DNA from: a virus
DNA length: 64,000 bases
Strand: one strand, 5' to 3'
Virus record (IMG/VR): IMGVR_UViG_3300034068_000566
Span: 1-64,000 of that record
The notes below the pieces were generated by a model that was not told the origin of the DNA, did no database searches, and saw nothing but the letters and a program-made list of their open reading frames with translations. Of the stretch, positions 20,226 to 29,085 are shown one piece after another (within the stretch, counting starts at the first letter, position 1; every line of letters starts with the position of its first letter). The translations under genes and the position numbers were made by a program.

Positions 20226-20433
20226 CTACTATATATAATATATAAGATATATAAATATAAACCTTTAAAGATAGTTCTTTTTTCTTATATATATTTAGTA
20301 TACACTATTACAGTCTTGATTTCTTAATTTTTATACCCTGACAAATAACAATCTTATAACAATTTACTTTATAACTTTTTGTTATCTATTATTATAACGT
20401 TTTGTTACTTTAATATACATGATGTCCGATATG

Positions 20434-20499
20434 ATATAATTTAGATTGACTAATACCTTGGTTGTCTTATACCCACCACCTTGGTATTAGTCATTTTTT
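20434..20499 (+). terminator. Strong terminator, directly behind a promoter
   Basis: TGACTAATACC (20447-20457) pairs perfectly with GGTATTAGTCA (20483-20493), followed by TTTTTT. A TATAAT at 20434-20439 would start transcription at about 20446, at the base of the hairpin, giving a 50-nt RNA. The rest of 20226-20516 is very AT-rich with no gene seen. Confidence 0.7.
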
Positions 20500-20516
20500 A
20501 TGGTATAATCAAGATT

Positions 20517-20897
20517 ATGAGTACATGTGGTCCTGAGATTTTTGGTGCTGATCCCGTTAGAATTAAGTGGAACGTGGTTAGAGGAGATACTGCGCCTTTG
20601 CGTATTGAATTCTTAGAAGATGATGAGACTACTTATTTTGATATTTCTGATTGGGAATTTACAGCCTCAAGTTATGATCCTAAAGGTGACATTATAGATG
20701 AGCTTGAAGTCGTCTCATATAATGGATACGTTGATGTTACAGCTCCTGCTTCAATTACAGAATATTGGGGAACTGGTTACAAAACAGCGGTAGCTGAATT
20801 AATTTTTGATCTACAAGTAATTATTGATGGCGATACTACATGGACTCCAGTTATTGGAACTATTCATGTTATCGGAGATGTCTCAGGTACTTTGTAA
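20517..20897 (+). CDS. BppU-N-like baseplate/fibre protein, 126 aa
   Basis: KWNVVRGDTAPLRIEFLEDD..FDISDWEFTAS: the W.VVRGDT...F motif starts an all-beta domain like the N-terminal domain of siphovirus upper baseplate proteins. Related copies lie at 23147 and 28426. TATAAT lies 7 nt before the ATG, so 20517 is preferred over an in-frame upstream codon. Confidence 0.6.
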   Translation: MSTCGPEIFGADPVRIKWNVVRGDTAPLRIEFLEDDETTYFDISDWEFTASSYDPKGDIIDELEVVSYNGYVDVTAPASITEYWGTGYKTAVAELIFDLQVIIDGDTTWTPVIGTIHVIGDVSGTL

Positions 20898-20983
20898 TGG
20901 CTGTTATTAAAGTTACAACTCCAAGACCTGAGTTGCCACCAGTCATTAGAATTAAGAATAAAGTATTTAAAGTAAATAAGTGA
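20897..20983 (+). CDS. 28-aa basic peptide
   Basis: MAVIKVTTPRPELPPVIRIK.. is coupled by TAATG to the 126-aa gene and has a PxPPV core. It might be a short fibre-anchoring peptide or a leader. Low support beyond coupling. Confidence 0.35.
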   Translation: MAVIKVTTPRPELPPVIRIKNKVFKVNK

Positions 20984-20995
20984 TATAATCTAGGT

Positions 20996-21277
20996 ATGAC
21001 TTTACATGCCCACACAACCCTTAGCAATACAACTGCTACTCGCTTAACTCCAAACGGAATTCATTCTGGAATGGATATTACAATTCAGAATATACATGAA
21101 TCTGCTTATGTCTATATTGGTGGAGAAGATGTATCTGCCTCTGTTTATGGATATCGTATTGCTCCAGATGCAGCATTTTCTATTGAGCTACCTGGATTAG
21201 ATGCACTTTACGCAATATCATCTGTTAACAATTCAAAGGTCGCAATTCTACAAACTGGCTTAGAAACAGGCAACTAA
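20996..21277 (+). CDS. Small beta-sandwich structural protein, 93 aa
   Basis: All-beta with MDITIQNIHESAYVYIGGED..; proteins of this type are found as minor fibre/decorating subunits in phages. TATAAT exactly 6 nt upstream (leaderless). Stop overlaps the next ATG. Confidence 0.5.
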   Translation: MTLHAHTTLSNTTATRLTPNGIHSGMDITIQNIHESAYVYIGGEDVSASVYGYRIAPDAAFSIELPGLDALYAISSVNNSKVAILQTGLETGN

Positions 21278-22353
21278 TGGCACGGTTTACTACAACAGGT
21301 GGTAGCGGAGATGGTACTCCAGGCGCACCAGGAGCAGATGGTGCTGACGGAGCAGATGGAGCGGATGCTCTTTGGGATTTTACTGGTGAATGGGTAAACG
21401 GAATTGACTATGCTGCTGGATCTGTAGTTGAATTTCAAGGATCTACTTACTATCATCCTACTGGTCAATTTTCATCATACTCTCCACCAACAAATGGTTG
21501 GCTTTTAGTATCCGCTAAAGGTGCAGATGGTGCAGATGGTGCAGATGGTGCAGATGGATCTGACGGTACTAATGGAACAGATTTTGGAATTTATTATTTA
21601 GGAAACTATAATGCATCAAGTGGATATTCACCAAACATTGCAGTAGTAAGAGGATCAGATGGACAACTCTATCTTGCTAAAGCAAGTGGACAACTTGGTG
21701 ATCCAGTTGGTAACTCTTCAGAATGGGAAGTTTGGATTCCAAAGGGTGCAGACGGCTCTGATGCAAATACAGGAGATATAACTTTTGACGGATCACGAAT
21801 TATTGGTGCAGGAACAGGAGCAGGTGATGGATCTGGAAACGGAACAATAGAACTAGTTCCAGATGGAGATATTACATCAAATCAATATTTAATTATTGAT
21901 CCAACAGCACCAAACCATATTCATATTCGTGCAGGTGGAAACCAGGATGCTTCTACTGCAGATCTAATCTTTGGTGGAGAAAGAAATAAAGTTCTTGTTT
22001 CTGATACTGAAAGATTAGTATTGGTAAGCACAAGACCGCCTGGAGAAGAAGTATCTGAAAACCAATGGGTATTTGGATCTGATGGATTATTAACTGGCCC
22101 AGCACCAGACAGTTTAATAAAAGTTAATGGACTTTATGGTAAAGATGCAGATCCTTTATTTTTACTTGCTCCTGACACTGTTGTTATATCTGGAGATGGT
22201 GGAGAATTCTTAGATGATCCAACTGTTGCTGATAATCAAATTGCAACTATTGGTGATTTACCAACGGGAGCAACAGGAACATTCCAAACCTCAGATAGCA
22301 AGATAGTTACAGTTACTAATGGAATCATTACATCTATAGATCCACTGACTTAA
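21277..22353 (+). CDS. Collagen-like tail fibre protein, 358 aa
   Basis: Two short Gly-Ala-Asp collagen-like runs (about residues 13-30 and 81-101) flank a carbohydrate-binding-type module (WDFTGEWVNGIDYAAGSVVE, with the typical Y..G..V...G..Y pattern). Repeats of the same module follow (YNASSGYSPNIAVVRGSDGQ). The C-terminal half is a beta-rich shaft. Likely a trimeric receptor-binding fibre. G-A-D repeats lack proline here. Confidence 0.72.
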   Translation: MARFTTTGGSGDGTPGAPGADGADGADGADALWDFTGEWVNGIDYAAGSVVEFQGSTYYHPTGQFSSYSPPTNGWLLVSAKGADGADGADGADGSDGTNGTDFGIYYLGNYNASSGYSPNIAVVRGSDGQLYLAKASGQLGDPVGNSSEWEVWIPKGADGSDANTGDITFDGSRIIGAGTGAGDGSGNGTIELVPDGDITSNQYLIIDPTAPNHIHIRAGGNQDASTADLIFGGERNKVLVSDTERLVLVSTRPPGEEVSENQWVFGSDGLLTGPAPDSLIKVNGLYGKDADPLFLLAPDTVVISGDGGEFLDDPTVADNQIATIGDLPTGATGTFQTSDSKIVTVTNGIITSIDPLT

Positions 22354-22373
22354 TATCGTGAGATAATGGCTAA

Positions 22374-23129
22374 ATGGCTACTTCTAAATCTATGGATTTT
22401 CCTGCTTCAAAATCCTCTAGCTATGCCGATAAAGTAAAGCAAGAAAATGGCCAAGTAGATAATAGTATTTATATTCCAGTTCCTGGACCACAAGGCGAAA
22501 AAGGATATCCAGGAAAAGATGGTTTGCCTGGCCCAGAGGGACCCGCAGGACCAAGAGGTGAACGTGGACTTCAGGGCAAAGACGGAAAAGACGGCAAACC
22601 AGGTCCTCAAGGCCCTAAAGGGGAACCTGGAGAGTTAGATCCAACAACTAATCCATATGCACAACACACTGGTTGGGCTATTTATGATAATTTAAATAAT
22701 AAGGGCCTAAGAATTGGAGCAAATAGAGGAACAGATGGTTGGGTAGATCTTTCAGTTGATGGTTTGGGTTCAAATACAAATGAAGTGTACCTTCCAGGAA
22801 ATAAAATTCCTTTATACAACATAGAATCTCAAAAGCTTAATTTTAAGCATATTAAGCTGGGATCTAGAGTAGACATAACCTATAATCTAAGCATAGAAAC
22901 TCTTAATAATAATACAGAAATATGGCTAAAATCACTCTTCCCAGATGATGACAACAGTATTATAAGTTTTGTAGCTTCTCTAAAATATCAACATACATAC
23001 AATCTATCTACTACTCATAGCTTTGTTATAGATACCGAAAAAGTTAAAAGGCTTGGTATTTCACCACAAATAATGTCAGATTTAGAAGGCACGGCTATCT
23101 TAAACTCTATCTACATTTCAATATCCTAG
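22374..23129 (+). CDS. Collagen-like fibre protein with Gly-X-Pro triplets, 251 aa
   Basis: Residues about 37-84 are an uninterrupted collagen-type Gly-X-Y stretch with Y-position prolines (GYP, GLP, GKP, GEP), the positions hydroxylated by collagen prolyl 4-hydroxylases. The N-terminus is polar and the C-terminal 160 residues are a globular head. GATAAT exactly 6 nt before the ATG: leaderless. A plausible substrate for the phage's oxygenases. Confidence 0.75.
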   Translation: MATSKSMDFPASKSSSYADKVKQENGQVDNSIYIPVPGPQGEKGYPGKDGLPGPEGPAGPRGERGLQGKDGKDGKPGPQGPKGEPGELDPTTNPYAQHTGWAIYDNLNNKGLRIGANRGTDGWVDLSVDGLGSNTNEVYLPGNKIPLYNIESQKLNFKHIKLGSRVDITYNLSIETLNNNTEIWLKSLFPDDDNSIISFVASLKYQHTYNLSTTHSFVIDTEKVKRLGISPQIMSDLEGTAILNSIYISIS

Positions 23130-23146
23130 CATGGTATAATAAAACT

Positions 23147-23503
23147 ATGGCATTTCCAAGCGAATTAAATATTACCTACTACAAGGGTGACACCTATGAA
23201 TTTAACATATACCCGAAAAAAAATGGTTCAACTGTTTTTAGTTTAGAAGGATATTCAATAAAATTTACTATAGCATTAACAAGAGGAGCCACATCAATCA
23301 TTGAAGGTTATGCAGCTATCTCTTCAGATAACACGTATGCTACCTGTGCAATCACTCCAGGTGCAGGAGCTTCTATGACAGCTGGAACTCAGTATGTATA
23401 TGACGTTGAAGTTAAAAAATCTGCGACACCTTACAATTTAGTTCATACTTTGTTGACTGGCAACGTTACTGTAACTGAACAAGTAACTCCAGCAGGAGCG
23501 TAG
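23147..23503 (+). CDS. BppU-N-like fibre protein, 118 aa
   Basis: YYKGDTYEFNIYPKKNGSTV FSLEGYSIKF.. is the same all-beta type as at 20517 and 28426. TATAAT exactly 6 nt upstream: leaderless. Stop is followed at once by the 194-aa gene. Confidence 0.58.
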   Translation: MAFPSELNITYYKGDTYEFNIYPKKNGSTVFSLEGYSIKFTIALTRGATSIIEGYAAISSDNTYATCAITPGAGASMTAGTQYVYDVEVKKSATPYNLVHTLLTGNVTVTEQVTPAGA

Positions 23504-23504
23504 T

Positions 23505-24089
23505 ATGGCTGAAGTATTAGTAACTGCAGATGATATTACAGTTTTAGGTGGTCCAAGTTCAATTACTGTAGATTTAGATTTTGGTCCACAAGGGCAAAGA
23601 GGAAGTCAGATATTTACTGGATCTGGACAACCAAATAATCCTAATAATGATATTTATGATCAAAGCTTAGAGATTTTTGATCTATACATTAATACACTTG
23701 TTGGAGATTCAGAATATCTTTATATGTATCAATACATTAATAGTAATGGAAGCAATACTTGGGTTCCTGTAGTAAAATTAATTCCAAACATTTATAGTAA
23801 AAATATTGAAAAAGTTTTTGTTGATGGATCTACAACAATTAATGTAAAACTTGTAGATATTGTTTCTGGAAGCTTAGTCTCTTCTTTAGAATCAACAAAC
23901 TTTAATGTTCAAGCCTCTATTAATAATCTAGGAAATCCAGTAGCAACAACCATTTCTTTAGGAACAGTTGCAATAGTTGCAGGATTTAGATCTTTACCTA
24001 TAACCATTACTGCTGTTGAGTATGATGGCACCAGTTGGGCAAATCTAGACGGGACAAGGGTAGTCAATTTATTGATTACTGTGGTATAA
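23505..24089 (+). CDS. Putative fibre protein, 194 aa
   Basis: MAEVLVTADDITVLGGPSSI.. begins like the attachment segments of fibres and includes one collagen-like fragment (GPQGQRGSQ); the rest is beta-rich. Placed after the 118-aa gene with one base between, probably one operon. No enzymatic motifs. Confidence 0.5.
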   Translation: MAEVLVTADDITVLGGPSSITVDLDFGPQGQRGSQIFTGSGQPNNPNNDIYDQSLEIFDLYINTLVGDSEYLYMYQYINSNGSNTWVPVVKLIPNIYSKNIEKVFVDGSTTINVKLVDIVSGSLVSSLESTNFNVQASINNLGNPVATTISLGTVAIVAGFRSLPITITAVEYDGTSWANLDGTRVVNLLITVV

Positions 24090-24108
24090 TCTAAAGTGGT
24101 GATATATT

Positions 24109-24564
24109 ATGGCTGAAAATATTGATGGTACCGTTGGCGGGACTGGTTTATTCAATACCAAAATTCCTGCACTTTCAGAGGCAGCTGACATTCAAGCAGC
24201 CCTTAGACTATATCACTATGGTGAAGACTATGATGGATCAAATACTGATGTTACAGAATTAAAGACTCCATCACTGGCTCAACATTTACAAGATTTGACA
24301 GAAGCAATTGACACGGTTGACGCAAAAGGTATTGGTTCAATTTATTCAGCTACCGAGCCAGCCACACCACAAGACGGCTTTGTTTGGATGGATTCAACAA
24401 CATCTAGCGCTTCTTCAATTGGTATTCCAACAGCAGTATATACAAACTCAGAACCAACTACAGGATTAACTGATGGATTACTTTGGGTAGATAAAGATTC
24501 TTCACCACTTAAGATGTATATCTATGATTCTACTTTAACTACATTTAGAGAGATAGGTGCGTAA
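24109..24564 (+). CDS. Putative minor tail/fibre protein, 151 aa
   Basis: A repeated SIYSATEPATPQDGFVWMDS.. / AVYTNSEPTTGLTDGLLWVD motif (about residues 77-95 and 107-127) is typical of small phage-fibre beta-repeat units. TATAAT at 24085 with short leader. Stop overlaps the 37-aa gene. Confidence 0.55.
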   Translation: MAENIDGTVGGTGLFNTKIPALSEAADIQAALRLYHYGEDYDGSNTDVTELKTPSLAQHLQDLTEAIDTVDAKGIGSIYSATEPATPQDGFVWMDSTTSSASSIGIPTAVYTNSEPTTGLTDGLLWVDKDSSPLKMYIYDSTLTTFREIGA

Positions 24565-24677
24565 TGGCTAAGCTATCAGATCAAGAATTAAAAGAACTTG
24601 GCATTGGAAAATTAGTTGCACTTGGTTTGACTGAGGCAGAATTAAGAGCATTGGGGTTGAGATCAGATGACAATTAA
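24564..24677 (+). CDS. 37-aa helical peptide
   Basis: MAKLSDQELKELGIGKLVAL.. contains two similar L-E-L-x-x-L-G helices, SDQELKELG and TEAELRALG. Overlaps both flanking fibre genes (TAATG in front, 11 nt behind). Might be a small adaptor; unknown. Confidence 0.45.
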   Translation: MAKLSDQELKELGIGKLVALGLTEAELRALGLRSDDN

Positions 24678-25293
24678 TTCTAATGGAAAAGTAGCATATG
24701 TTTATCAAGATTCAACAGATACTTGGCATCCAGTAGCGGGAACAACATCAACTGGAGCAAACTACGCTTGGACTGGAACTCACAGTTTTGGTTCAGCAGT
24801 AAGCCTTACTGAAGTTTTAACTGCTAAAGCAGGAGTCAATAACTTTTTAAATACTGCTACTCGTGACGCAGCACTTCCGTCTCCAACAAATGGTATTGTT
24901 TGTTTTGTTCGTCAAAACTCAAACGGTAATGAAATTAACGAACTTCAATATTATGATAATGCTTGGAGATCATTAAATGATGCTACAACACTATTACCTA
25001 AAACAGCAAGCTATACTGCTGCATTGACTGATGCTGGAAAAACTATTACCATGGATGTTGCAAGTGGAAATTCTGTAACTATTCCAACAAATGCTAGTGT
25101 TGCTTTTCCAATAGGTTCTAGATTTGATATTGTTCAAATTGGAGCAGGCCAAACACAAATAGATCCAGTATCAGTAGCTGTTACAATTTATAGCAAAAAT
25201 TTAAATAAGAAAATTGCTGCAAGATACTCAGGTTGTACAATTATTAAAATAGATACCAATGCCTGGGTTCTTATTGGCGATTTGACAGCGTAG
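24667..25293 (+). CDS. Tail fibre protein with shared C-terminal domain, 208 aa
   Basis: Its C-terminal domain (about 110-208: TASYTAALTDAGKTITMD.. FPIGSRFDIVQIGAGQTQI.. NAWVLIGDLTA) is homologous to the C-terminus of the 737-aa fibre at 32018 (FPIGTSIDILQTGAGQVTI.. NTWVVFGDLTA). Such reuse marks a modular fibre-tip domain. Starts inside the 37-aa gene. Confidence 0.65.
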   Translation: MTINSNGKVAYVYQDSTDTWHPVAGTTSTGANYAWTGTHSFGSAVSLTEVLTAKAGVNNFLNTATRDAALPSPTNGIVCFVRQNSNGNEINELQYYDNAWRSLNDATTLLPKTASYTAALTDAGKTITMDVASGNSVTIPTNASVAFPIGSRFDIVQIGAGQTQIDPVSVAVTIYSKNLNKKIAARYSGCTIIKIDTNAWVLIGDLTA

Positions 25294-25300
25294 GCTTTAC

Positions 25301-26722
25301 ATGCTGGGGTTTATAGGCCGTTGGGCAGCATCCAAAGGAATGGTAGCAGTACCAAACCTAGTTGGTCTATTAAACACAGCAGCACAAACAGCAATTACAA
25401 ATAGTGGTTTAACTTTTTCTTCAAGCTCCACAACAAACACTGGAGACTCTAATTTAGCAAATAAAGTTCAATCACAAACTCCAACTTCAGGAACCCTTGC
25501 TGACTATGAGTCTTCTGTTAGTTTTGTTTCTTATTCTTATGTAGCACCACCATTCTTTCCATTCTTCCCACCATTCTTCCCACCTTACTTTGCTCCAACG
25601 CCAAGTGCAACAATTTCAAACCTTACATATACAGCTAATGGCCCACACGATGGAACCTTATCTTGGACTGGATCAAATATAGTTAATTATCTATATACAT
25701 CCACTAATGGCGCTACAAATTATCCATCAGAATACAACTACGGAGCATATACTGCATCATGGCCTGGCAATTTAGTTAACATGGCTAATGGCCAGTCTTA
25801 TACCGTCACAATTACGGTTAATCCTGGAGGAGCAAGTCAAACAATAACATTCACCCATAGTTATGCAAACGCCTTCCCTTCATTTACTACACCTCTTGCT
25901 TTATCTTCAAAAACATCTACATCTTTAACATATTCATGGGATGGTTTTGATGCACTTTCTTGGCAGTTAAAAGATGGAGCAACAATTTTAGCATCAGGAA
26001 ATGGTTTTGGTCCACAGACAGCGACGAGAACTGGTCTAACTCCAAATACTTCTTATACTTCATATGTTAGAATATGGAGTGGATCTGGACAAACAGGAAA
26101 TTCTGCAGACTCACCAGGTGTTAGCGCAACAACACATTATAGCATCTGGTCAGGTTGTTATAACGGAGTCACACAAGGTGCAGGATACGGTTCAGGACCT
26201 ACAGCAGTAGGGTGGAGTATTGTTAACGGAACAACAGAAAGTTCCTCACTTACAGAATCTGAAATCCGTGCATTAATTGGTGGAGGATGCCCAGCAGCAC
26301 CGTTCTTCCCACCATACTTTGCTCCAGCACCGTTCTTCCCACCATACTTTGCTCCAGCACCAACATATACAATCTGGTCAGGTTGCTACAATGGTGTAAC
26401 GCAAGGTGCAGGATACGGCTCAGGATCTACAGCAGTAGGGTGGAGTATTGTTAACGGAACAACAGAAAGTTCCTCACTTACAGAATCTGAAATCCGTGCA
26501 TTAATTGGTGGAGGATGCCCAGCAGCACCGTTCTTCCCACCATACTTTGCACCAGCACCGTTCTTCCCACCATACTTTGCTCCAGCACCGTTCTTCCCAC
26601 CATACTTTGCACCTTCCGAACCATCAAATCTCTGTACGGGATATGATGTTTTCGGCCAGTCTAGTTCAAGCTGCGTTGTTGTAGGTGAATGTAATCCAAC
26701 CGCATCAGGTGATCCATGTTGA
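25301..26722 (+). CDS. FFPP-repeat fibre protein with PASTA-like and Fn3-like domains, 473 aa
   Basis: N-terminal PASTA-like domain (VAVPNLVGLLNTAAQTAI.., about 15-75), then a PFFPFFPPFFPPYFAP segment, two Fn3-like beta domains (about 100-280), and two nearly identical 76-residue units (WSGCYNGVTQGAGYGSG..SEIRALIGGGCPA) each followed by repeated PFFPPYFAP blocks. Cys in each unit may be disulfide-linked. PASTA domains bind peptidoglycan, consistent with cell-surface contact. It is paired with the 141-aa gene after it, as the gene at 34262 is with its neighbour. Confidence 0.65.
   Translation: MLGFIGRWAASKGMVAVPNLVGLLNTAAQTAITNSGLTFSSSSTTNTGDSNLANKVQSQTPTSGTLADYESSVSFVSYSYVAPPFFPFFPPFFPPYFAPTPSATISNLTYTANGPHDGTLSWTGSNIVNYLYTSTNGATNYPSEYNYGAYTASWPGNLVNMANGQSYTVTITVNPGGASQTITFTHSYANAFPSFTTPLALSSKTSTSLTYSWDGFDALSWQLKDGATILASGNGFGPQTATRTGLTPNTSYTSYVRIWSGSGQTGNSADSPGVSATTHYSIWSGCYNGVTQGAGYGSGPTAVGWSIVNGTTESSSLTESEIRALIGGGCPAAPFFPPYFAPAPFFPPYFAPAPTYTIWSGCYNGVTQGAGYGSGSTAVGWSIVNGTTESSSLTESEIRALIGGGCPAAPFFPPYFAPAPFFPPYFAPAPFFPPYFAPSEPSNLCTGYDVFGQSSSSCVVVGECNPTASGDPC
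26144..26600 (+). repeat. 228-bp in-frame duplication in FFPP protein
   Basis: ATCTGGTCAGG begins the unit at 26144 and again at 26372, 228 bp later; about 150 bp of the two copies are almost identical. Downstream, TTCTTCCCACCATACTTTGC repeats several times. Confidence 0.85.
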
Positions 26723-26750
26723 TAGTATATAAAATAAGAAAAGAGGAAAT

Positions 26751-27176
26751 ATGATTAATGATTTAGACATTACCTATAGCTCTGAAAGAGATAGGTTGAA
26801 AGGTGCTCCATTAACTTTTGTAATTGAGGGGGAATGCCTTTATGACTTTGTAGTTACAGAAGAGGGTGTTGATTTATTTACAAAAAATAAAGGTATGAAT
26901 GATATTTCTAATAATTATCCAGATTATGATGGCATAACTCTTGAGATTATTAAAGAAAACGATGAAATTGAAATATATCAAACTAATGAGTACTTTGGTT
27001 CAATTTTATTAAGCAACCCCACGATAGTAAATGTTATTGATTATCCTTATGGACACTACGTTCTTTCCCCAGAAGCATCTTTTGATGGCGAAAAGTTTAT
27101 TATTAATAATAGACTACTTTCTGAATTAACTGAGTGGCATATTACTAATCCAAACCATCCCAACAATATAAAATAA
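26751..27176 (+). CDS. FFPP-module partner protein, 141 aa
   Basis: About 60% similar by eye to the 148-aa protein at 35297 (GAPLxFVIxGECLYxF, LFTKNKG, KENDEIExYQTNEYFGS, YPYGHxVxSPxASFDGEKFII). Both directly follow an FFPP-tract protein. GAGG ribosome-binding site. May be a chaperone, chain partner or modifying factor of the preceding fibre; no known motif. Confidence 0.6.
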   Translation: MINDLDITYSSERDRLKGAPLTFVIEGECLYDFVVTEEGVDLFTKNKGMNDISNNYPDYDGITLEIIKENDEIEIYQTNEYFGSILLSNPTIVNVIDYPYGHYVLSPEASFDGEKFIINNRLLSELTEWHITNPNHPNNIK

Positions 27177-27178
27177 AA

Positions 27179-27204
27179 AACCCCTACTTTTTACAGTAGA
27201 GGTT
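27179..27204. terminator. Bidirectional terminator between convergent genes
   Basis: AACC-C-CTACT ... AGTAG-A-GGTT stem with T-rich flanks on both sides, between the 141-aa gene and the oppositely oriented lysozyme. Confidence 0.7.
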
Positions 27205-27222
27205 GTTTATTTGGTAAATTTT

Positions 27223-27771
27223 TTATTCAGGAAACTTTTGCATCCAAGACTTTGTCTTAGGAGTAATTCCCTTCCAGGCAGACCAATTTTTACCACCGTC
27301 TGACATATGAAATGCTATTTTTGCATTTACGACGGGATTTAGAAGGTCTGAGTTAGCATCAAGATTAAACTTATCTCGACGATCAGGACCTAATTGCCCA
27401 ATCATATTAATCTGAAACATACCATAAGAACTGTCTCCAGTCTCAGTGTTTCCATTAAATCTGATTGGTTGACCATTAGACTCTTTTTTGGCTACTGCCC
27501 AAGCCTCCTTTAGATCGTTGCCCCTAAAGCCAACGAGATATAAAAGTTCCTTGAGTTCACCATCGGTTAGAGAACCCTTGTTTTCAAACTTTTGTAATTT
27601 TTTCTCCTTAGAAACACTTAAAGCCTCTTGCGAGGCTGAATCTGCGGATACTACAATTTCCGTACTTAAGTTATTGCGTTCACTAGCATTAGCAACATTT
27701 AAACCTTGTGCTGCCATTACTATAATCGTGAGTATTCCGATGAGTTTTTGTTTATCTTTTGCTATATTCAT
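27223..27771 (-). CDS. Secreted lysozyme-like (transglycosylase-fold) endolysin, 182 aa
   Basis: N-terminal signal-peptide-like region (KLIGILTIIVMAAQGLNVANA, about 9-29), linker, then a lysozyme-like domain: AWAVAKKESNG with the probable catalytic Glu at 97, SSYGMFQIN, NPVVNAKIAFHMSDGGKNWSAW. Likely cleaves peptidoglycan at lysis or is a virion-associated muralytic enzyme; the signal peptide suggests Sec export or a SAR-type lysin. AAGGAGGAAACAG is a strong ribosome-binding site. It is the only minus-strand gene in the fibre region, with its own promoter. Confidence 0.78.
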   Translation of the reverse strand: MNIAKDKQKLIGILTIIVMAAQGLNVANASERNNLSTEIVVSADSASQEALSVSKEKKLQKFENKGSLTDGELKELLYLVGFRGNDLKEAWAVAKKESNGQPIRFNGNTETGDSSYGMFQINMIGQLGPDRRDKFNLDANSDLLNPVVNAKIAFHMSDGGKNWSAWKGITPKTKSWMQKFPE

Positions 27772-27789
27772 CTGTTTCCTCCTTAGAAA

Positions 27790-27850
27790 CGAAAAACCCT
27801 TTTCAGGGTTGTTACTACCAAGTATAACATAATTTTATCACTATAGTCAA
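27790..27850 (-). promoter_or_regulatory. Lysin promoter with attenuator-like hairpin
   Basis: TTGACT (27845-27850), 18-nt spacer, TATACT (27821-27826). The leader then contains AACCCT-GAAA-AGGGTT (27795-27810), a tetraloop hairpin followed by TTTTTC, before the ribosome-binding site. This looks like a small terminator between promoter and gene. Confidence 0.6.
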
Positions 27851-27885
27851 ATCCCCAGTTCAGAAGGTGGTATAATAAATATACT

Positions 27886-28407
27886 ATGGCTACTGGAAAT
27901 ACAGATGATGGTTTATTTAATTTACCTTACCCGCTTGCAGAAGATCCTGTAAATGTACACGGAGATATTGAAGCATTAGCTGATAGATTAAAGATTATTT
28001 TACCTCCACTTGGATTATCTCAATTTCAAATTCAAGTAAAAAATACTGGGGGATCAACACTTGCAGCAGGAACACCCGTATATGCAACAGGATATACCAC
28101 AGTTACAACTGTGTCAAAAGCAATCCCAACAACTACATCTCCTATTTTGGGATTATTAAAAACTAGTTTAGCAAACAATGCAGAAGGTATTGCAGTTGTT
28201 GCTGGAGTTATGGAAGATATTAATACTTCTGGTTTTTCTAATGGAGATGTTTTATATGTTGCAGAATCAGGCGGATTAACAGCAACACGACCAACATCTG
28301 GCTCAGGGGCAGTTGGAATTGTAGCTCATGCAGCCTCATCTGGAATTATTATTGTTGAGGCAAAAGGCAACGGGACATGGGGGGCACTAAAGGCTGGACT
28401 AGCCTAA
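27886..28407 (+). CDS. Putative fibre/tail protein, 173 aa
   Basis: C-terminal part (QIQVKNTGGSTLAAGTPVYATG..VLYVAESGGLTATRP) is the beta-helical domain often found in DUF2190-like and fibre-associated capsid decoration proteins. TATAAT lies 9 nt upstream of the ATG, leaving almost no leader. Role in virion structure inferred from location. Confidence 0.55.
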   Translation: MATGNTDDGLFNLPYPLAEDPVNVHGDIEALADRLKIILPPLGLSQFQIQVKNTGGSTLAAGTPVYATGYTTVTTVSKAIPTTTSPILGLLKTSLANNAEGIAVVAGVMEDINTSGFSNGDVLYVAESGGLTATRPTSGSGAVGIVAHAASSGIIIVEAKGNGTWGALKAGLA

Positions 28408-28425
28408 TAGTGATATAATAAACAA

Positions 28426-28830
28426 ATGGCAACTACTCGTGGATCAGCAAACTCTTATGACATTGGAAATAAACCTCCAACAGTTCTTTGGACTGTAGTT
28501 CGTGGAGATACTTCAGGTTTTAGAGTCTATGCCACAGATGATGCAAAGGTTCCATTAGTAATTGATGATTGGACAATCTCAATGAAAATTAAAAGACCAA
28601 ACAGCGTTTCTAATCTTGGAATAATTACAGATGATGCTACAACTGTTATGATTTTAACTCCCGCTCCAGATGCAGATGATGGCCTAGGAGAATTTACAGT
28701 TTGGCTTGAAGCAGCACAATCTCAAAATCTTCAAACAGGAGACATCTTTGACATTCAATTATCAGACCCTTCACGAGTTTGGACAGTAGCTCAGGGCTCA
28801 ATGAAGATCCTTGAAGATGTAACAGATTAA
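28426..28830 (+). CDS. BppU-N-like fibre protein, 134 aa
   Basis: VLWTVVRGDTSGFRVYATDD..LVIDDWTISMKIKRP: the same WxVVRGDT...F domain as at 20517. TATAAT exactly 6 nt before the ATG: leaderless. Coupled by TAATGG to the following 73-aa gene, as the 20517 copy is to its 28-aa gene. Confidence 0.6.
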   Translation: MATTRGSANSYDIGNKPPTVLWTVVRGDTSGFRVYATDDAKVPLVIDDWTISMKIKRPNSVSNLGIITDDATTVMILTPAPDADDGLGEFTVWLEAAQSQNLQTGDIFDIQLSDPSRVWTVAQGSMKILEDVTD

Positions 28831-29051
28831 TGGCCACAGCATTAATACTTGATGAATTAAATAATAAAACAAAAAGTATTTATTCAATAAATTATTCAGT
28901 TATAAAAATAGAAGATAAAAATCGTCAAACAGTAGTCAATGATATACTTCCCTTTAGAGTCAAGTTTATTCCTATACAGATAGAATCTTTGTTTGGTAAT
29001 CCACCAGGAATTGGACTTCAAGTAATTGGCTATAGCAACTATATTCTCTAA
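28830..29051 (+). CDS. Hypothetical protein, 73 aa
   Basis: MATALILDELNNKTKSIYSI.. beta-rich, basic; overlaps the stop of the 134-aa gene. Likely a small virion component; no motif recognised. Confidence 0.5.
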   Translation: MATALILDELNNKTKSIYSINYSVIKIEDKNRQTVVNDILPFRVKFIPIQIESLFGNPPGIGLQVIGYSNYIL

Positions 29052-29085
29052 TTAAATAACTATAAATAGGGGTTATAATTACAGC

